The position numbers and the translations under genes were made by a program. A stretch of DNA of 64,000 nt from Phascolomyces articulosus (taxonomy: Eukaryota; Mucoromycota; Mucoromycetes; Mucorales; Lichtheimiaceae), in assembly GCA_025677815.1 (NCBI GenBank), contig JAIXMP010000008.1, forward strand, positions 310,001-374,000, read 5' to 3'. The notes below the pieces were generated by a model. The model had not been told where the DNA came from. It searched no databases and saw only the letters and a list, made by a program, of their open reading frames with translations. Every line of letters starts with the position of its first letter. Positions within the stretch are counted from its first letter, which is position 1. Positions 47,132-58,546 of this stretch are shown one piece after another.

Positions 47132-48871
47132 ATGTACATAACCTATTATCAAGATCAGCGATCTGAAGATATTGTGGATCCATGCTATCAGCTCAACATT
47201 ATGGGTGGAGATTATCGACCGACTTGGCTTATCCGGACGTTTGACTGGAAAAAGGTACCTGGTATTGAAGCTAGGTTTGGATATTGTACACTTTCTTATT
47301 GCTGGGAGCAATCAGGAGAAGTTATTGTACAAAGCAACAACAAAAAGGAGCAAAGTGACGATTTTTGCAACAGTTGTGGTAGTGGGAAACTATCAATCAA
47401 GTGTATCGACAAAGGCCGCCATTCAATTGTTACACGACATGCGAAACGCAAGGCAAAAAACTTTTTCGATCCAATGAGAAGAAAAAAGTGACATTTGAAC
47501 AACTTTTACAACAAATGTGCAAGGATTTTCAGATTGACTATATTTGGTACGATAAAGTATGCATTGACGCTCCCAGTAAAGAAGATAGACTCAAAGAACT
47601 CAAGCAAATGCATTTAATCTATGGAAGCGCACGCTATCCTGTTGCTTTGGTGCCTGAAGTGAAAATGCGTGATCCAAAGGATTTTGAAACGTTTACACCA
47701 ATGAAAGGATTAAAAGCAAGATACAGTGGTGCTGTGCGTGATCTCTATCATTCTCGATGGTGGAAACAAAGCTGGTGCCTTCAAGAAGTCATGTCTTCAA
47801 AACAAGTGCTCATTATTGGATCAGATATGAATATGTGGCAACATAGTCTTACCTCCCTGACCCACACGATTTCAACCACCATTGATGTCTTGTCTCACGT
47901 ATTACTAGATTACAGCAATCGCGAAAATAAAAGTATAAATCAAGTGCTTGCAGGTGCTCATTTTCGAGATAGTACTAATCAACATGACAAGATATTTGCT
48001 CTAGCCAACATTTTTCCCGATGCATTCAATCATTTAGAAATATCCTATGACAAAGACATACAGACAACATTTACTGATTTTTACCAATATATCGTCACTT
48101 TGGATCTTTCTATACTGTGTTTTGGCTCCAACCTGGGTCTCGATGGTACTGCATTCAACACTAATACAATTCTGAATGATCCACGATTGCATTTACCCTC
48201 ATGGTCAGATGTGGAAGGACGCCATATATTGGATTATGTCAGTACAACCACATTGTTTCAATCACGCCATTATGTTGACCCACTTTCACATTTACATTTG
48301 AAAGCCGCTCATTATCGCACCTTATCAATTGAACGCTATAATTGTGATAATCACCAAACAATAGAGGATCAAATGAAAGCGTTCTTGAATGAATGGAGTA
48401 GTATGGGGAGAGAACCAGCATGGAATGATATGAATGACAATGCACGACTGTTGAGTCGGCGTGTTCAAATGCAACAGTGTTTAAGCGGCTGTCTACCCAC
48501 ACATTATTGTAGAACAACACATGCGCCTTACATTGCACCTCTTTCGTTGACCGAAGATTGTGGAGAATGTATTATTTTTACCTATTTTATTTACTATTCA
48601 TACAACAGCTCATAAACTAGTAAACAAAAATTTGGCCACCTTTAAAATCAAAAGAGATGGGGAACATCAATCATATTTTCTACCCCTCATAAAAAAGTGT
48701 AATGGTTTAACGGATGAAGGAATGGAAAACTATAGAGCCATTGGTGTTATTCTTATTGCTAGGGCATCTACCACTGATGGACAGTTAGATCCAAATAAAC
48801 TACTTATTGATATCTTTGGAGACCTCAATCTATCCGCTAAAACAGAAATAAAAGAATTTATTATTGAATAA
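47132..48871 (+). CDS. HET-like protein (heterokaryon-incompatibility domain), exon joins uncertain
   Basis: HET domains trigger incompatibility death in ascomycetes; their role in Mucoromycota is unknown. From ATG 47132 the first block reads RFGYCTLSYCWEQSGEV, the HET LSYxWG motif. The second block, about 47479-48568, reads VTFEQLLQQMCKDFQIDYIW, YDKVCIDAPSKEDRLKELK and RWWKQSWCLQEVM, matching the HET D.CI.Q and WF.RVWTLQE motifs. A third block to 48871 ends FGDLNLSAKTEIKEFIIE. The blocks lie in three successive frames. A 50-nt intron 47429-47478 (GTTACA...GAG) and a 52-nt intron 48569-48620 would join them in frame, but the first donor is weak. Short homopolymer indels would do the same. So it is either a gene with minimal introns or a decaying copy. 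Confidence 0.7.
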
Positions 48872-50125
48872 TGAACAGTTTGTCATAATTATGATGTGCA
48901 CATTTACAATACTTGTGTATTAAAACGAAAATAATGTTTAAAATAAAAAAGAAATGAATAGAAATGGAAGGATGAAGCAAAAATGATATTTATATGTACT
49001 GTTCTAGAATTATAATTACTAAAAATAACAATAGTAGCTTCAAACGTGTGGTAATAAGGAACCACTACGTGTTTGTGACGGTGGGTGCCTATTGCATAGT
49101 TATAGTGAAAGATGACCGACAGCAAGGACGACCATACGTGGTGCCAAGTCAATTGTATGACAATTAATTAATTTAAAAAGGTAATTAGAAGTTGGTTACC
49201 GTTTCAGGCTATGACAATAGTACCATAATGCGTAGATATATCTTTTATGAGGTTACATTTTATATAAATGTATAAAGAATTACTAGTTGTGTCGATGTCA
49301 TGCAAACTCAGGTTAATTTCCTCCCTTAGAAGAAACGACAAGAATTATTTTTCAGCGGATGAATATTTTTAGCAATGGATCATATTCGTGATGAAACGCC
49401 TATACTATATATATATATTTCAATAAAACACACATCTTTCACACTCTTTCTTGATGACTCATCTCTCTCGACCATGAAGAATTGACAGCCGATTCGGCCC
49501 GTCTGCTCCATACTTTCTTTATTCTAAAATGGTGGATTTAACGGTTCTTCATTAATATGGTGTGGTAACACAGTCATCCTGCTCTGTTTGTTTTCGAGGG
49601 ATAATAGTATCGGCATTTTCGGAATGGGAAAAACATGAATTTACGACGATAACACCGTTATGTATACCTGGTATGCAATAGCTCTGTAGGCTTTAAAAAA
49701 TGATTTACAGGATCAAAAAAGAGTACGCAAGATATCCGTACTATAAAAGTTTCTTCTACGTGTGAATGCAACAGGAAATGTGTACCTCAAACTTAATATG
49801 AATAAGAATCTTGATGCTTGGTTAGTATTCATGCATGAATTTGGTTTAACGAGTTCTTTGAAAGTTAAATAGCTACGATGATGCATAAAGATAAACTTCT
49901 TTTTGTTTTATGATACCCCATAAAAATATTTCATTGGTAGTAAAGAATCAACATATCACTGTCCGTTTGAAAAACCCCACCAATTCAAAGCCAAGGAAGC
50001 GGAGAGATGATGTACGGAGCAAGTGCACGCATTTGGGTAAACTATAAGTCCGAATCCTAGAAACCTTTTTCTCAGTTCTTTCTTTTTTTTCTTTGACCTT
50101 ATTTTTTTGATATATCCATTTACCA
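48872..50125. other. Intergenic, promoter of the second Zn2Cys6 gene
   Basis: The 1.25 kb between two plus-strand genes is AT-rich. A short TA run lies at 49406-49420. The region just before 50126 is T-rich, as expected for a leader. No gene seen. Confidence 0.45.
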
Positions 50126-53100
50126 ATGGAGTCCCATGCCACTTCATACAAGAATAAACCAAACATATCACCAAGTTCGACAATAACAAAGGCAACAGGA
50201 CCACAACAAATACAACCACGACTTGCTACTATTTTACCTTTACCTTATGTCAATCCGAATCGCATAATCGATATCCCTCGACAAAAACGCAGTAAAGCCA
50301 AACGAAGTTGCGATTCATGTCGAAAACGACGGATCCGATGTAATGCAGATACTGTTCAACCGTGTTATGGTTGTAAAAGTGTGGGTGCTGAATGTCATTT
50401 CCGTGATAATATTAATACTAATAAAAACGATAATAATAATGATAATAATACGAATATGAATAATAATAATGACGAACAACAAGAACAAGCCAAACAGTCC
50501 AGTCAGAGTCACATTGAAGCATTTGAAGATCGGGTTTCTCGTCTAGAAAATATTATTCAAGGAGTTCAAAACAAATATAAACGTGATCAAGATTCCCAAC
50601 GTCAACAGCAGAGCGATATGGATGAGGATGATGACGATATTGATGTCAACGAAAAGGATATTGGCAAAGGAGCCGCTTCTAGTCGAACATTGATTGGAAC
50701 CCATAATTATCATGTCCATGATGGTGTCAGTAGTTCGATTGTTGCTACACTATGTGGATTCAAAGACGTGATTCCTGTGAGTCCAACAGAAGAAATGGTA
50801 GAACACATGAGTTTATTACAAATCAATGATTACGATCGAACACGATACATTGGCAGCAGTTCAGGGGTTCATCTGCTAAATCAAAGTATATTCACCAGCA
50901 ATATGATTCACAGAATTATATATGACCAACCATGCACGACATCATGGGTCGCACAGAAACTCAACAATGATAAAAGCGAACAAGTGATTATTAAAGCAAG
51001 AGCAAGAGAACCATCCCCTCCTTTACCTTTCTCAGATGACATTCGTCCGATCGTATTGAAAAAATTGTCCCTGTTGGATGATATTCCACATTTGACAGAT
51101 GAATTGATTGAACTCATGATCCACGCGTAAGCCGTTTTTCACCAAATTTAGTAATTGTAGAAAAATATACAGAAATACAATCAGATTGTCTTGACTGAAT
51201 CCCATCTTCATATCTATTCGGTCTATTTATAGATACTTTACTTTTGTTCAACCACATATACCAATCCTCAACAAATTATCATTTCTCGAACAATACTACT
51301 TTCAAAATCCTCATCCACCAGACGAGTATTTACTCAGCGCAATGTGTGTCGTGGCAACCGATTTTTTACATTTTCAAGATGATTATGTCATTGGAACAAA
51401 CTTTGATCGAAAAACAATTCATATCATCAAACGGTGTTTACGAGATAAAGCAATGAAGATTATGGAAGTCGTTTATCGACGAAGTAGAATTAGTTCTCTA
51501 CAAACATTGATCTTGTTAGCAACATTTGTAACACTATGTGATAGCAGTGATGAAGAGGATGATTCGATTCATTGGTGAGCAATTCGTTATTCTTATTCTA
51601 CAAATTATATGATAATTGTTACTAATCTCTGTGTTTACAATTTTTAGGATTCTCACTGGAACGGTAAGGTTTTTTTTAAGGTGCAATGATGAAAATAGTA
51701 GTATCTTATTTTGAAATATACTAACTGTATCCCTTTATAACAATTATTACATTAAAATCAAAGGCAATTCGTATGGTACGTAAAAAAATAGGTTAACGTC
51801 TGATAAAAGAATTATATCTGAGTAATTTGGTAACCTGATTCTTTGTTTTATTATTATTAGGCTCAAGATCTTGGACTGCATCGAAGCTCAACGCGTTGGA
51901 ATATACCACAAAGAGAAATTGAACATCGACGACGATTATGGTATAGTCTTTATATCATGGATAAATGGGTAGCAGCAGAACTCGGCCGGCCGATCGCAAT
52001 ACCAGAAGAAGAATTTGATGTCGAACTTCCATCTCCTCATGAAATTGATTCCGCTTATCACCCTGTCAATGATGACGATCGAGAAATGAGGGGACCCATG
52101 TTAATATGTCAAGCAGAAACATGTATACGAGAAAAACGACAAGAATACGCACCTTTTTTGAGCGTCATTTCACTTTCTGCCATCTTACGAAAGATCCTTG
52201 TTATTTATTCTCCAAAACTTCAAAACGACAAGAATCGAAATATTGAAGAAATTGTTGATGCATTGGACATTGAATTGAATCAATGGAGAGCTAATCTTCC
52301 TCCTGATATTCAATTTAATATCCGTAATCCTGCTGAATCCAATGGCCATGGTGGTAAATATTTATATGTTATAGCAAAAGAAGAGGAAGGGGTAAGGAAG
52401 GATGAGAACAAAGAGGAGAGTGTGTTTGTTTTGGGTATATGATTTTGATTTTATTCATTTTCACTCATTTTTATGTATTTGTTTGTTTTGTAGTGGTCCT
52501 GTATATATTTTATCATTGTCTGGTGATTCTCCTACATCGTCCATTTATTGCTGGCCCTTATTGTGATGGGAATAGTTTACATTCACTTCGATCACAAAGT
52601 TCATGTACAACCGCAGCTCTTAATATCATTGATGCGACACAATTAATGGTAAATTCTGGATCATCTCATCTTCCACGAAGTTTTTTGGGATAGTAAGTGA
52701 AAAAAATAGCTTGGTTTCACAATGAGATGGATAAGAGACGGAAAGAATTAAGAATACTTTGTTTTCTAGCTCTGTTTTCCAAGCTTCTATTATATTCATT
52801 TTAAATGCTGGGTCAGAAGATGAAAATGTCCGTCGAGTTGGCTGTAGAAATTTAGCACGTTGTGCGTCTGTTTATTCTGTTGATGGGATGCGATTTCGAG
52901 TTGCTCGAATTCTCAACCAACTTTCAAAACGATATCCAGATGAAAGTACAACAGCCGACAGCAATAACTATGATGAAAACAATGTCAGAAACGGCCCAAT
53001 CCATAATATCCATAATAGTAACAACCTTAACCACAATAACAGCACCAACAGTGATACTCATAAAAAACAAAATCGAGAAGTCACCGTCCCTATGTTGAGT

Positions 53101-53751
53101 AGTACGAGTGCTGAAGCCTTGTTTGCTAGCTCATTACCTCGTGAAATCGCACTTTTCAATAAACTACCGAATAATCGAATACTACGGCCTTGTTTTCAAG
53201 ATTTGAGGGTTAGAATCCCACCACCCGGACCATTGCAACCAACTGCTCCCAATAGTAGCGAAACAAGAAGACCTACGATATATTTTCCAACAGATACCAT
53301 TAATGTTACGAATATGACCATACAACAAATACACTTACAACAACAGCAATTAGAAATACAACACAATCAACAGCAAATTCAGCAGCAGCAGCAGCAGTAT
53401 CAACAACTACAACAGCAGCCATTATTAAATATAGCAACAACAACATCTTCATCTTCATCTATTCCTGTTGATACCGCTCTGTATAGTAATTATGGCCAAC
53501 AACCAACAGAAAATAATAACATAGCAACCATGTCAACTCAACACGACATGATACCAAACAATATAATGGAAAATGTTAGTGGGATTGATGCTTCTTCGAC
53601 ATATTTAGATCGTGTGTTTAGAGAGCAACAAATGGCATTATCTTCAGCAATGGATTTATTACCACTGAATAATCTTCCAGAAGGAACCTATTGGACTCAA
53701 GATGATTGGGATACGTTTCTTCAAGGACTTGGATATGAAAGATCTCTTTAA
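50126..53751 (+). CDS. Zn2Cys6 fungal transcription factor, copy 2 (paralogue)
   Basis: Paralogue of the regulator at 35061-38698. Exons 50126-51126, 51233-51574, 51648-51663 (16 nt), 51764-51775 (12 nt), 51861-52353, 52494-52692 and 52770-53751 join in frame to 1014 residues. The zinc cluster is C62, C65, C72, C80, C83, C90 in RSCDSCRKRRIRC, with the same spacing as copy 1. The middle domain matches block by block: LSFLEQYYFQNPHPPDEY, RMAQDLGLHRSSTRW, YIMDKWVAAELGRPIA and LLHRPFIA. The C-terminus is Gln/Asn-rich and otherwise diverged. Exon boundaries coincide with copy 1 except for one extra intron that splits off the 12-nt microexon encoding AIRM. Both copies probably arose from one duplication with LCB2, NMNAT, BOS1 and the HET-like gene between them. 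Confidence 0.91.
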
Positions 53752-54399
53752 AAAAGGTTTTTTTTATTATATAATACTGAAATTACAATTATTATTATTT
53801 ACTATTTGTGTATTAACTTCCTATATTTGCGCTCTTCCTATTTTAATTATTATTTTTTTTGTTATGTTTTACTTTTTGTTTTCTTAGTTTTTCATTGCAA
53901 TGTTTTTTATCGATTGTTCATTTTTAGGCATTATTTTCATATATTTTTGTATAGAAACAATATCAATTATAAGTGATTATTTATTAGAGCATCTACATAA
54001 ATGCTCTCGTACTTTTCTTAAAAAAATACCTAGGTTGAATGTTTTTACTGGAACGATCAAGTATATAAAGATCTTGTGTATTTCTGGTTAATTTTTTTTT
54101 ATCTTTATGGTTTACTTAAGCGTTTCGTAGCATAATTATGTTGTCTCCAAGTAAATTGGCATGGAAATGGCGGAGTTTTTCTGTCTTGCGTCCACCATAT
54201 GGCGCGCATTTTCCATCACTTGAGCGAGACACTACACTTTCCCTTTACAAACGCCAAAAAAGAGTGAAAACCCTCTTGGCAAATAAGGACTTAGAAACCC
54301 AAACTTTCTTTTACAAATTCTTTTTTAAAACACCAAATATTTTTAAATAACTCTTTTATTTTAACGGGACAAAAAAAGACGGGTAACTAATTCTTCAAG
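53752..54399. other. Intergenic, ARP3 promoter side
   Basis: The 648 bp between two plus-strand genes are T-rich at first. A 70-codon ATG frame at 54138-54350 lies just upstream of ARP3, has no recognisable domain and is more likely leader or promoter sequence. Confidence 0.45.
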
Positions 54400-56295
54400 A
54401 TGACGAATTTACCTGTCGTAGTTATGGATAATGGAACCGGGTAATGATGAAGTTTTTCTCATACTAGATATATCTATTTATTTTATGGCATTATGTCTTT
54501 CACAAAGCAAAAAAAAACACCATGTTTTATAAATTACGCGCAAACATGATATCTTTTTTCTTCCCGAGGTTTTATGGTTTTTTTTTTTACTAATATAAAG
54601 AATGCATTTTTTAAAAAAATAGGTATTCCAAACTCGGTTTCAGCGGTAACAATGAACCATCATTTGTATTCCCCACGGCCATTTCGACGCGTGAAGCACC
54701 ATCGTCTTCTGGTCGACCTGGTATTCCCAGCAAGCCCTCGTTTTTGAGCAGCAATTTGGCATCCAAACGAGGTATTGAAGACCTTGATTTCTACATTGGT
54801 GATGAAGCTGTTGCCAACTCTAAAACAATGGCAATCAACTATCCTATCCGTCACGGTCAAATTAATAACTGGGATCATATGGAGCGATATTGGGAACAAT
54901 CTATCTTTAAATACCTTCGATGTGAACCTGAAGACCATCATTTTTTATTGGTAAAGTTTACAAATATTATCTGTTGAATCGTTTTCTTAAATAGAAATGG
55001 GAAGGCAAGGGATGGAAAAAAAAAGAGTGTGTGTATAAACATTTATGCTGATAGTGTTTGTTTTATAATAATCAAACAGACTGAACCACCAATGAATACA
55101 CCCGAAAATCGTGAAATGACTGCTGAAATCATGTTTGAATCCTTCAATATTAAAGGTTTATATATTGCTGTTCAAGCTGTTCTTGCATTAGCAGCATCAT
55201 GGACGTCTAACAAGGTTGAAGAACAGACATTGACGGGTACTGTTATTGATTCTGGTGATGGTGTGACTCACGTTATTCCTGTGGTAAAGTATATATCCTT
55301 GAAGAAATTCTTTCTATCCTCTTTTTTTAAAAAAAAATAGGTATATCATCTAAAAAATCACACCTTATAATATATACAATATAGGCAGAAGGTTATGTGA
55401 TTGGTAGTTCCATCAAATCCGTTCCTATTGCTGGTAGTGATATTACATCCTTTGTTCAATCCTTACTTCGTGAACGTGGTGAAACCAACATTCCACCTGA
55501 AGATTCCTTGCGTGTCGCTCAACACATTAAAGAACAATACTCTTATGTTTGCCCTGATATTGTTAAGGAGTTTAAAAAGTATGATCAGGAACCTACCAAG
55601 TACTTTAAGAAATATGATGGTATCCATACCATGACTGGAAAGGAATATTCAGTAGATGTTGGTTTTGAACGTTTCCTTGCACCTGAAATCTTCTTTAACC
55701 CTGAAATTGCAAGCTCGGACTTTTTGACACCTCTTCCAGAAGTGGTGGATACTGTTATTCAAACCAGTCCTATTGATGTTCGTCGTGGTCTTTATAAGGT
55801 AATAACATACGTCTTTTTAAAATGAAAAAAAAATAGTGGATCAGTGGGAAAAGAAAGTAATTCTAACTATTATTATGAATATTAGAATATTGTTCTTTCC
55901 GGTGGTTCTACTATGTTTAAGGACTTTGACAAGCGTTTGCAACGTGATATTAAGAGAACTGTTGATAAGCGTATTCAATTAAGTGAACAATTGAGCACCA
56001 CTGGTGCCAAGGTAGGAATAGTTTTTTATTATATATGGAGAGAGAGAGAGAAAGAAAGAAAGAAAGAAAGAGAGGGTTTGGATTAGGGATGACTTGCTAA
56101 AATTATAATTTATAGGCCAAACCTATGGAAGTGAATGTCATTTCACACAAGAAGCAACGGCATGCTGTATGGTTAGGTGGTAGTTTGTTGGCATCCACAG
56201 CTGAATTTTATAATTATTGTCATACCAAGGCCGAATATGATGAATATGGACCTAGTATTTGTAGACATAACCGTGTATTTGGTAGCCTGCTATAA
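54400..56295 (+). CDS. ARP3: Actin-related protein 3 (Arp2/3 complex)
   Basis: Arp3 forms, with Arp2, the nucleating pseudo-dimer of the Arp2/3 complex that branches actin filaments at cortical patches and endocytic sites. Exons 54400-54440, 54623-54950, 55080-55283, 55385-55798, 55886-56011 and 56116-56295 join in frame to 430 residues, within the family range. The actin-fold nucleotide motifs are [14 protein letters not shown] (exon 1-2 junction) and [14 protein letters not shown]. Arp3-specific blocks are [45 protein letters not shown] and [20 protein letters not shown]. The C-terminus [20 protein letters not shown] and [14 protein letters not shown] is diagnostic. The first exon is only 41 nt, supported by phase and by the motif it completes. 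The fourth intron after exon 5 contains GA and GAAA repeats near 56038-56074. Confidence 0.97.
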
Positions 56296-56801
56296 ATTTA
56301 AACAATCAAGCAAACAAAAGAAAACGGGATTTTTTTATAACATTTTTTTGGTCTATTTTTTATTTATTTCTTTGTCATTTCTATAAATATCCATTTTAAA
56401 ACATAAAGAATATCAAAATAAGGCATAATCATCATATTTATATATATGATCTCAAATAATAATAAGAGAGGGAGACCCGTTCCCGACTTTTTGACGACCA
56501 TTTAAGAAGTAAGGGGCTAAAAAAATTTGGAAATGGATCAGGTTTAACCCAATTATTCGAACGGAGTTGCTTTTTAATAGACTAAGTGCAGAAAAGGCTA
56601 CTAATTTTATATATCACTTCACACACACCTACACAACTTAATCAACACACACCTACAGCATCTTATTTCTTATTTGTGGTAACCTCTTTTTTGTCTTTCT
56701 TTTCTCTCTCTTTCTTTACTTTCTCTTTTTTCCTTTTCCTTTCCTTTCTATTTTTTTTTCACTCCCTCCTTTCTTTATAGACTCTTATTTTATAACAAAC
56801 C
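56296..56801. promoter_or_regulatory. ARP3 3' flank and CT-rich promoter/leader of the secreted-protein gene
   Basis: After the ARP3 stop the sequence is AT-rich. From about 56683 to 56775 the plus strand is almost pure pyrimidine, then TTTATAG and a short leader before ATG 56802. Such CT-rich tracts are common just upstream of starts of highly expressed fungal genes. The TTATAG end could also be the acceptor of a 5' UTR intron. Strong expression is inferred. Confidence 0.45.
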
Positions 56802-56934
56802 ATGAAATTATCTACAATTGTCGCATACACTTTGGCTATGTTTGCCGCTACTGCTGTTGTTAAAGCAGACAGTCTTGACGATGAAATTGCTCAAGCCAAA
56901 GAAAAGTTCTGTGGTGGTAACTATCTATCCTAAA

Positions 56935-56978
<44 letters not shown>

Positions 56979-58546
56979 AACTGACACCTTCTGCTATGAT
57001 TTCTTCCAATAGGTATCAAAGTAACTGGTCCTACCAAGGGTCAACAGTTTGCCGATCCTACCAAAGTTCAAGTTACTGTTGGTAAGTATCGATTCAAACA
57101 AAAAGAAATTTGACATCTTGATATATTTGAGATCATATAATAATAATAATTCTTTGTTTTAAATATAGTCCGTGAACCTAACGCACACGCAAAGACTGTC
57201 AGTGGTGTCGATGTACGTTTAGTTTTTAAAAAAAAGAGAAAAAAAGAGAGGGGCGAGTATAAGAGGAGCAAGAAAAAATAGTCTCTCACAAGGACTCCTT
57301 TGTTCTAATTTATAATTAATTGTATGCGGGATTCTTTATATTTGGGGGGCTTTGTTATTATTACTACTATTTATGATTCTAGATTTACTCAATCGCTGAT
57401 GGGAAACCTAAATATCTTGGTACTCCATGGAAGGGTAATTATAACCTTAACACCAAGGCTTCCCTTCCTGTTGATATTACCAAGGTGGAAGGTACTGAAG
57501 ATGCTGCTCAATACGAATTCCGGTAAATATAGAAGCAAATAGTAATGAATTTATTTACCTCGTGTTTTATTTTTAAAAGTAACAGGCACTAATCTATATA
57601 AAATAATAATGGGTTTATAGCGTTTGGGTCAGAAACAGCGAAGATGGTATAGTGTACTTTTTTCACTTTATACGGAAACAAAACACACCAGAAGAAACAT
57701 TTATTAGATTAGACATAATAACTAACCAAGCGATTCGCACTATTTTTTTTTTTTACTATTAATGAAATCCAGGCCCCGATTGTACCTTGATGTCCCAGGT
57801 ATAAACTTTTTACCCTTTTATTTTTTAAACCAAGCTGCTTATTTATTAGGCAGTACGACAAACAACGAATATGTTATTCATGGATCTAATTTCTTAATTA
57901 TATTTATTTATTAGGTCTTCCGAGTAGCTGCTTCCCATAGCAATGATGCTTCTTATGCTATGCAGAGCCTTGATGACAACATTGACAATGGTTGTTTCGG
58001 TATCGATTTGACCAGCCCTGCTATTGGTGAAAAGGTCGATGCTAGCAAAGGTCCCATCAGTGTCCATATCCGTACGTATACTATCTTAATTTTATTATTG
58101 TTGTACGAATAACAAAAACTTGTTCTTGGCATATGAGGCATCATGATTATTAACAAGCTCATCAAATCATATAAATATAATTATAGAACACGATTCTGCT
58201 TCTCCTGTTAGCCAATATAAAAGCATTGAATTGTTCAAGTATGTCAAGGACAGTGAAAAGAAGGAATCTGTTCACCAATCTTGGACTGGTAAACAAGATG
58301 CCTCTGATTTGTTCACATTCAAAGATAATATTCCTGAAGGTGTCACAACAAGCGATAATGAGGCTTTCTTTTACAAGTAAGATCTATTTTATTTATTATA
58401 TTTTCCCAAAGACGATCCTTTTTATCTATTTTTGGAAATTAATAATTTTTTCTGTAACTTTGTATTCTTTTTTTTTTAGATTGAAAGCAGTAACACAACA
58501 CGGTGAAAAGTGTGAATTCTTCTCTCACCCATTCTATTATGAATAG
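56802..58546 (+). CDS. Secreted protein with two similar beta-type repeats
   Basis: Nine exons are 56802-56916, 57013-57081, 57169-57212, 57383-57522, 57621-57646, 57773-57798, 57915-58071, 58187-58376 and 58480-58546, in frame to 277 residues. MKLSTIVAYTLAMFAATAVVKA is a classical signal peptide with likely cleavage before DSLDDE. Two segments resemble each other: IKVTGPTKGQQFADPTKVQV (about 40-60) and FGIDLTSPAIGEKVDASKGP (about 160-180), each starting a run of beta strands. This recalls Ig-like Kre9/Knh1 cell-wall proteins, but similarity is loose. Four or five Cys residues, no GPI-anchor tail and a C-terminus CEFFSHPFYYE. Two exons are only 26 nt. The CT-rich leader fits a well-expressed secreted or wall protein. 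Exact family is unsure. Confidence 0.82.
56937..56976. repeat. (AT)20 microsatellite in intron 1
   Basis: Twenty perfect AT units in the first intron of the secreted-protein gene. Confidence 0.9.

Noticed and set aside
54138..54350. 70-codon ATG frame just before ARP3
   Set aside because: No domain and located in the expected promoter or leader of ARP3.
56038..56074. GA/GAAA repeat considered as a separate element
   Set aside because: It is a simple slippage tract inside an ARP3 intron with no sign of further function.
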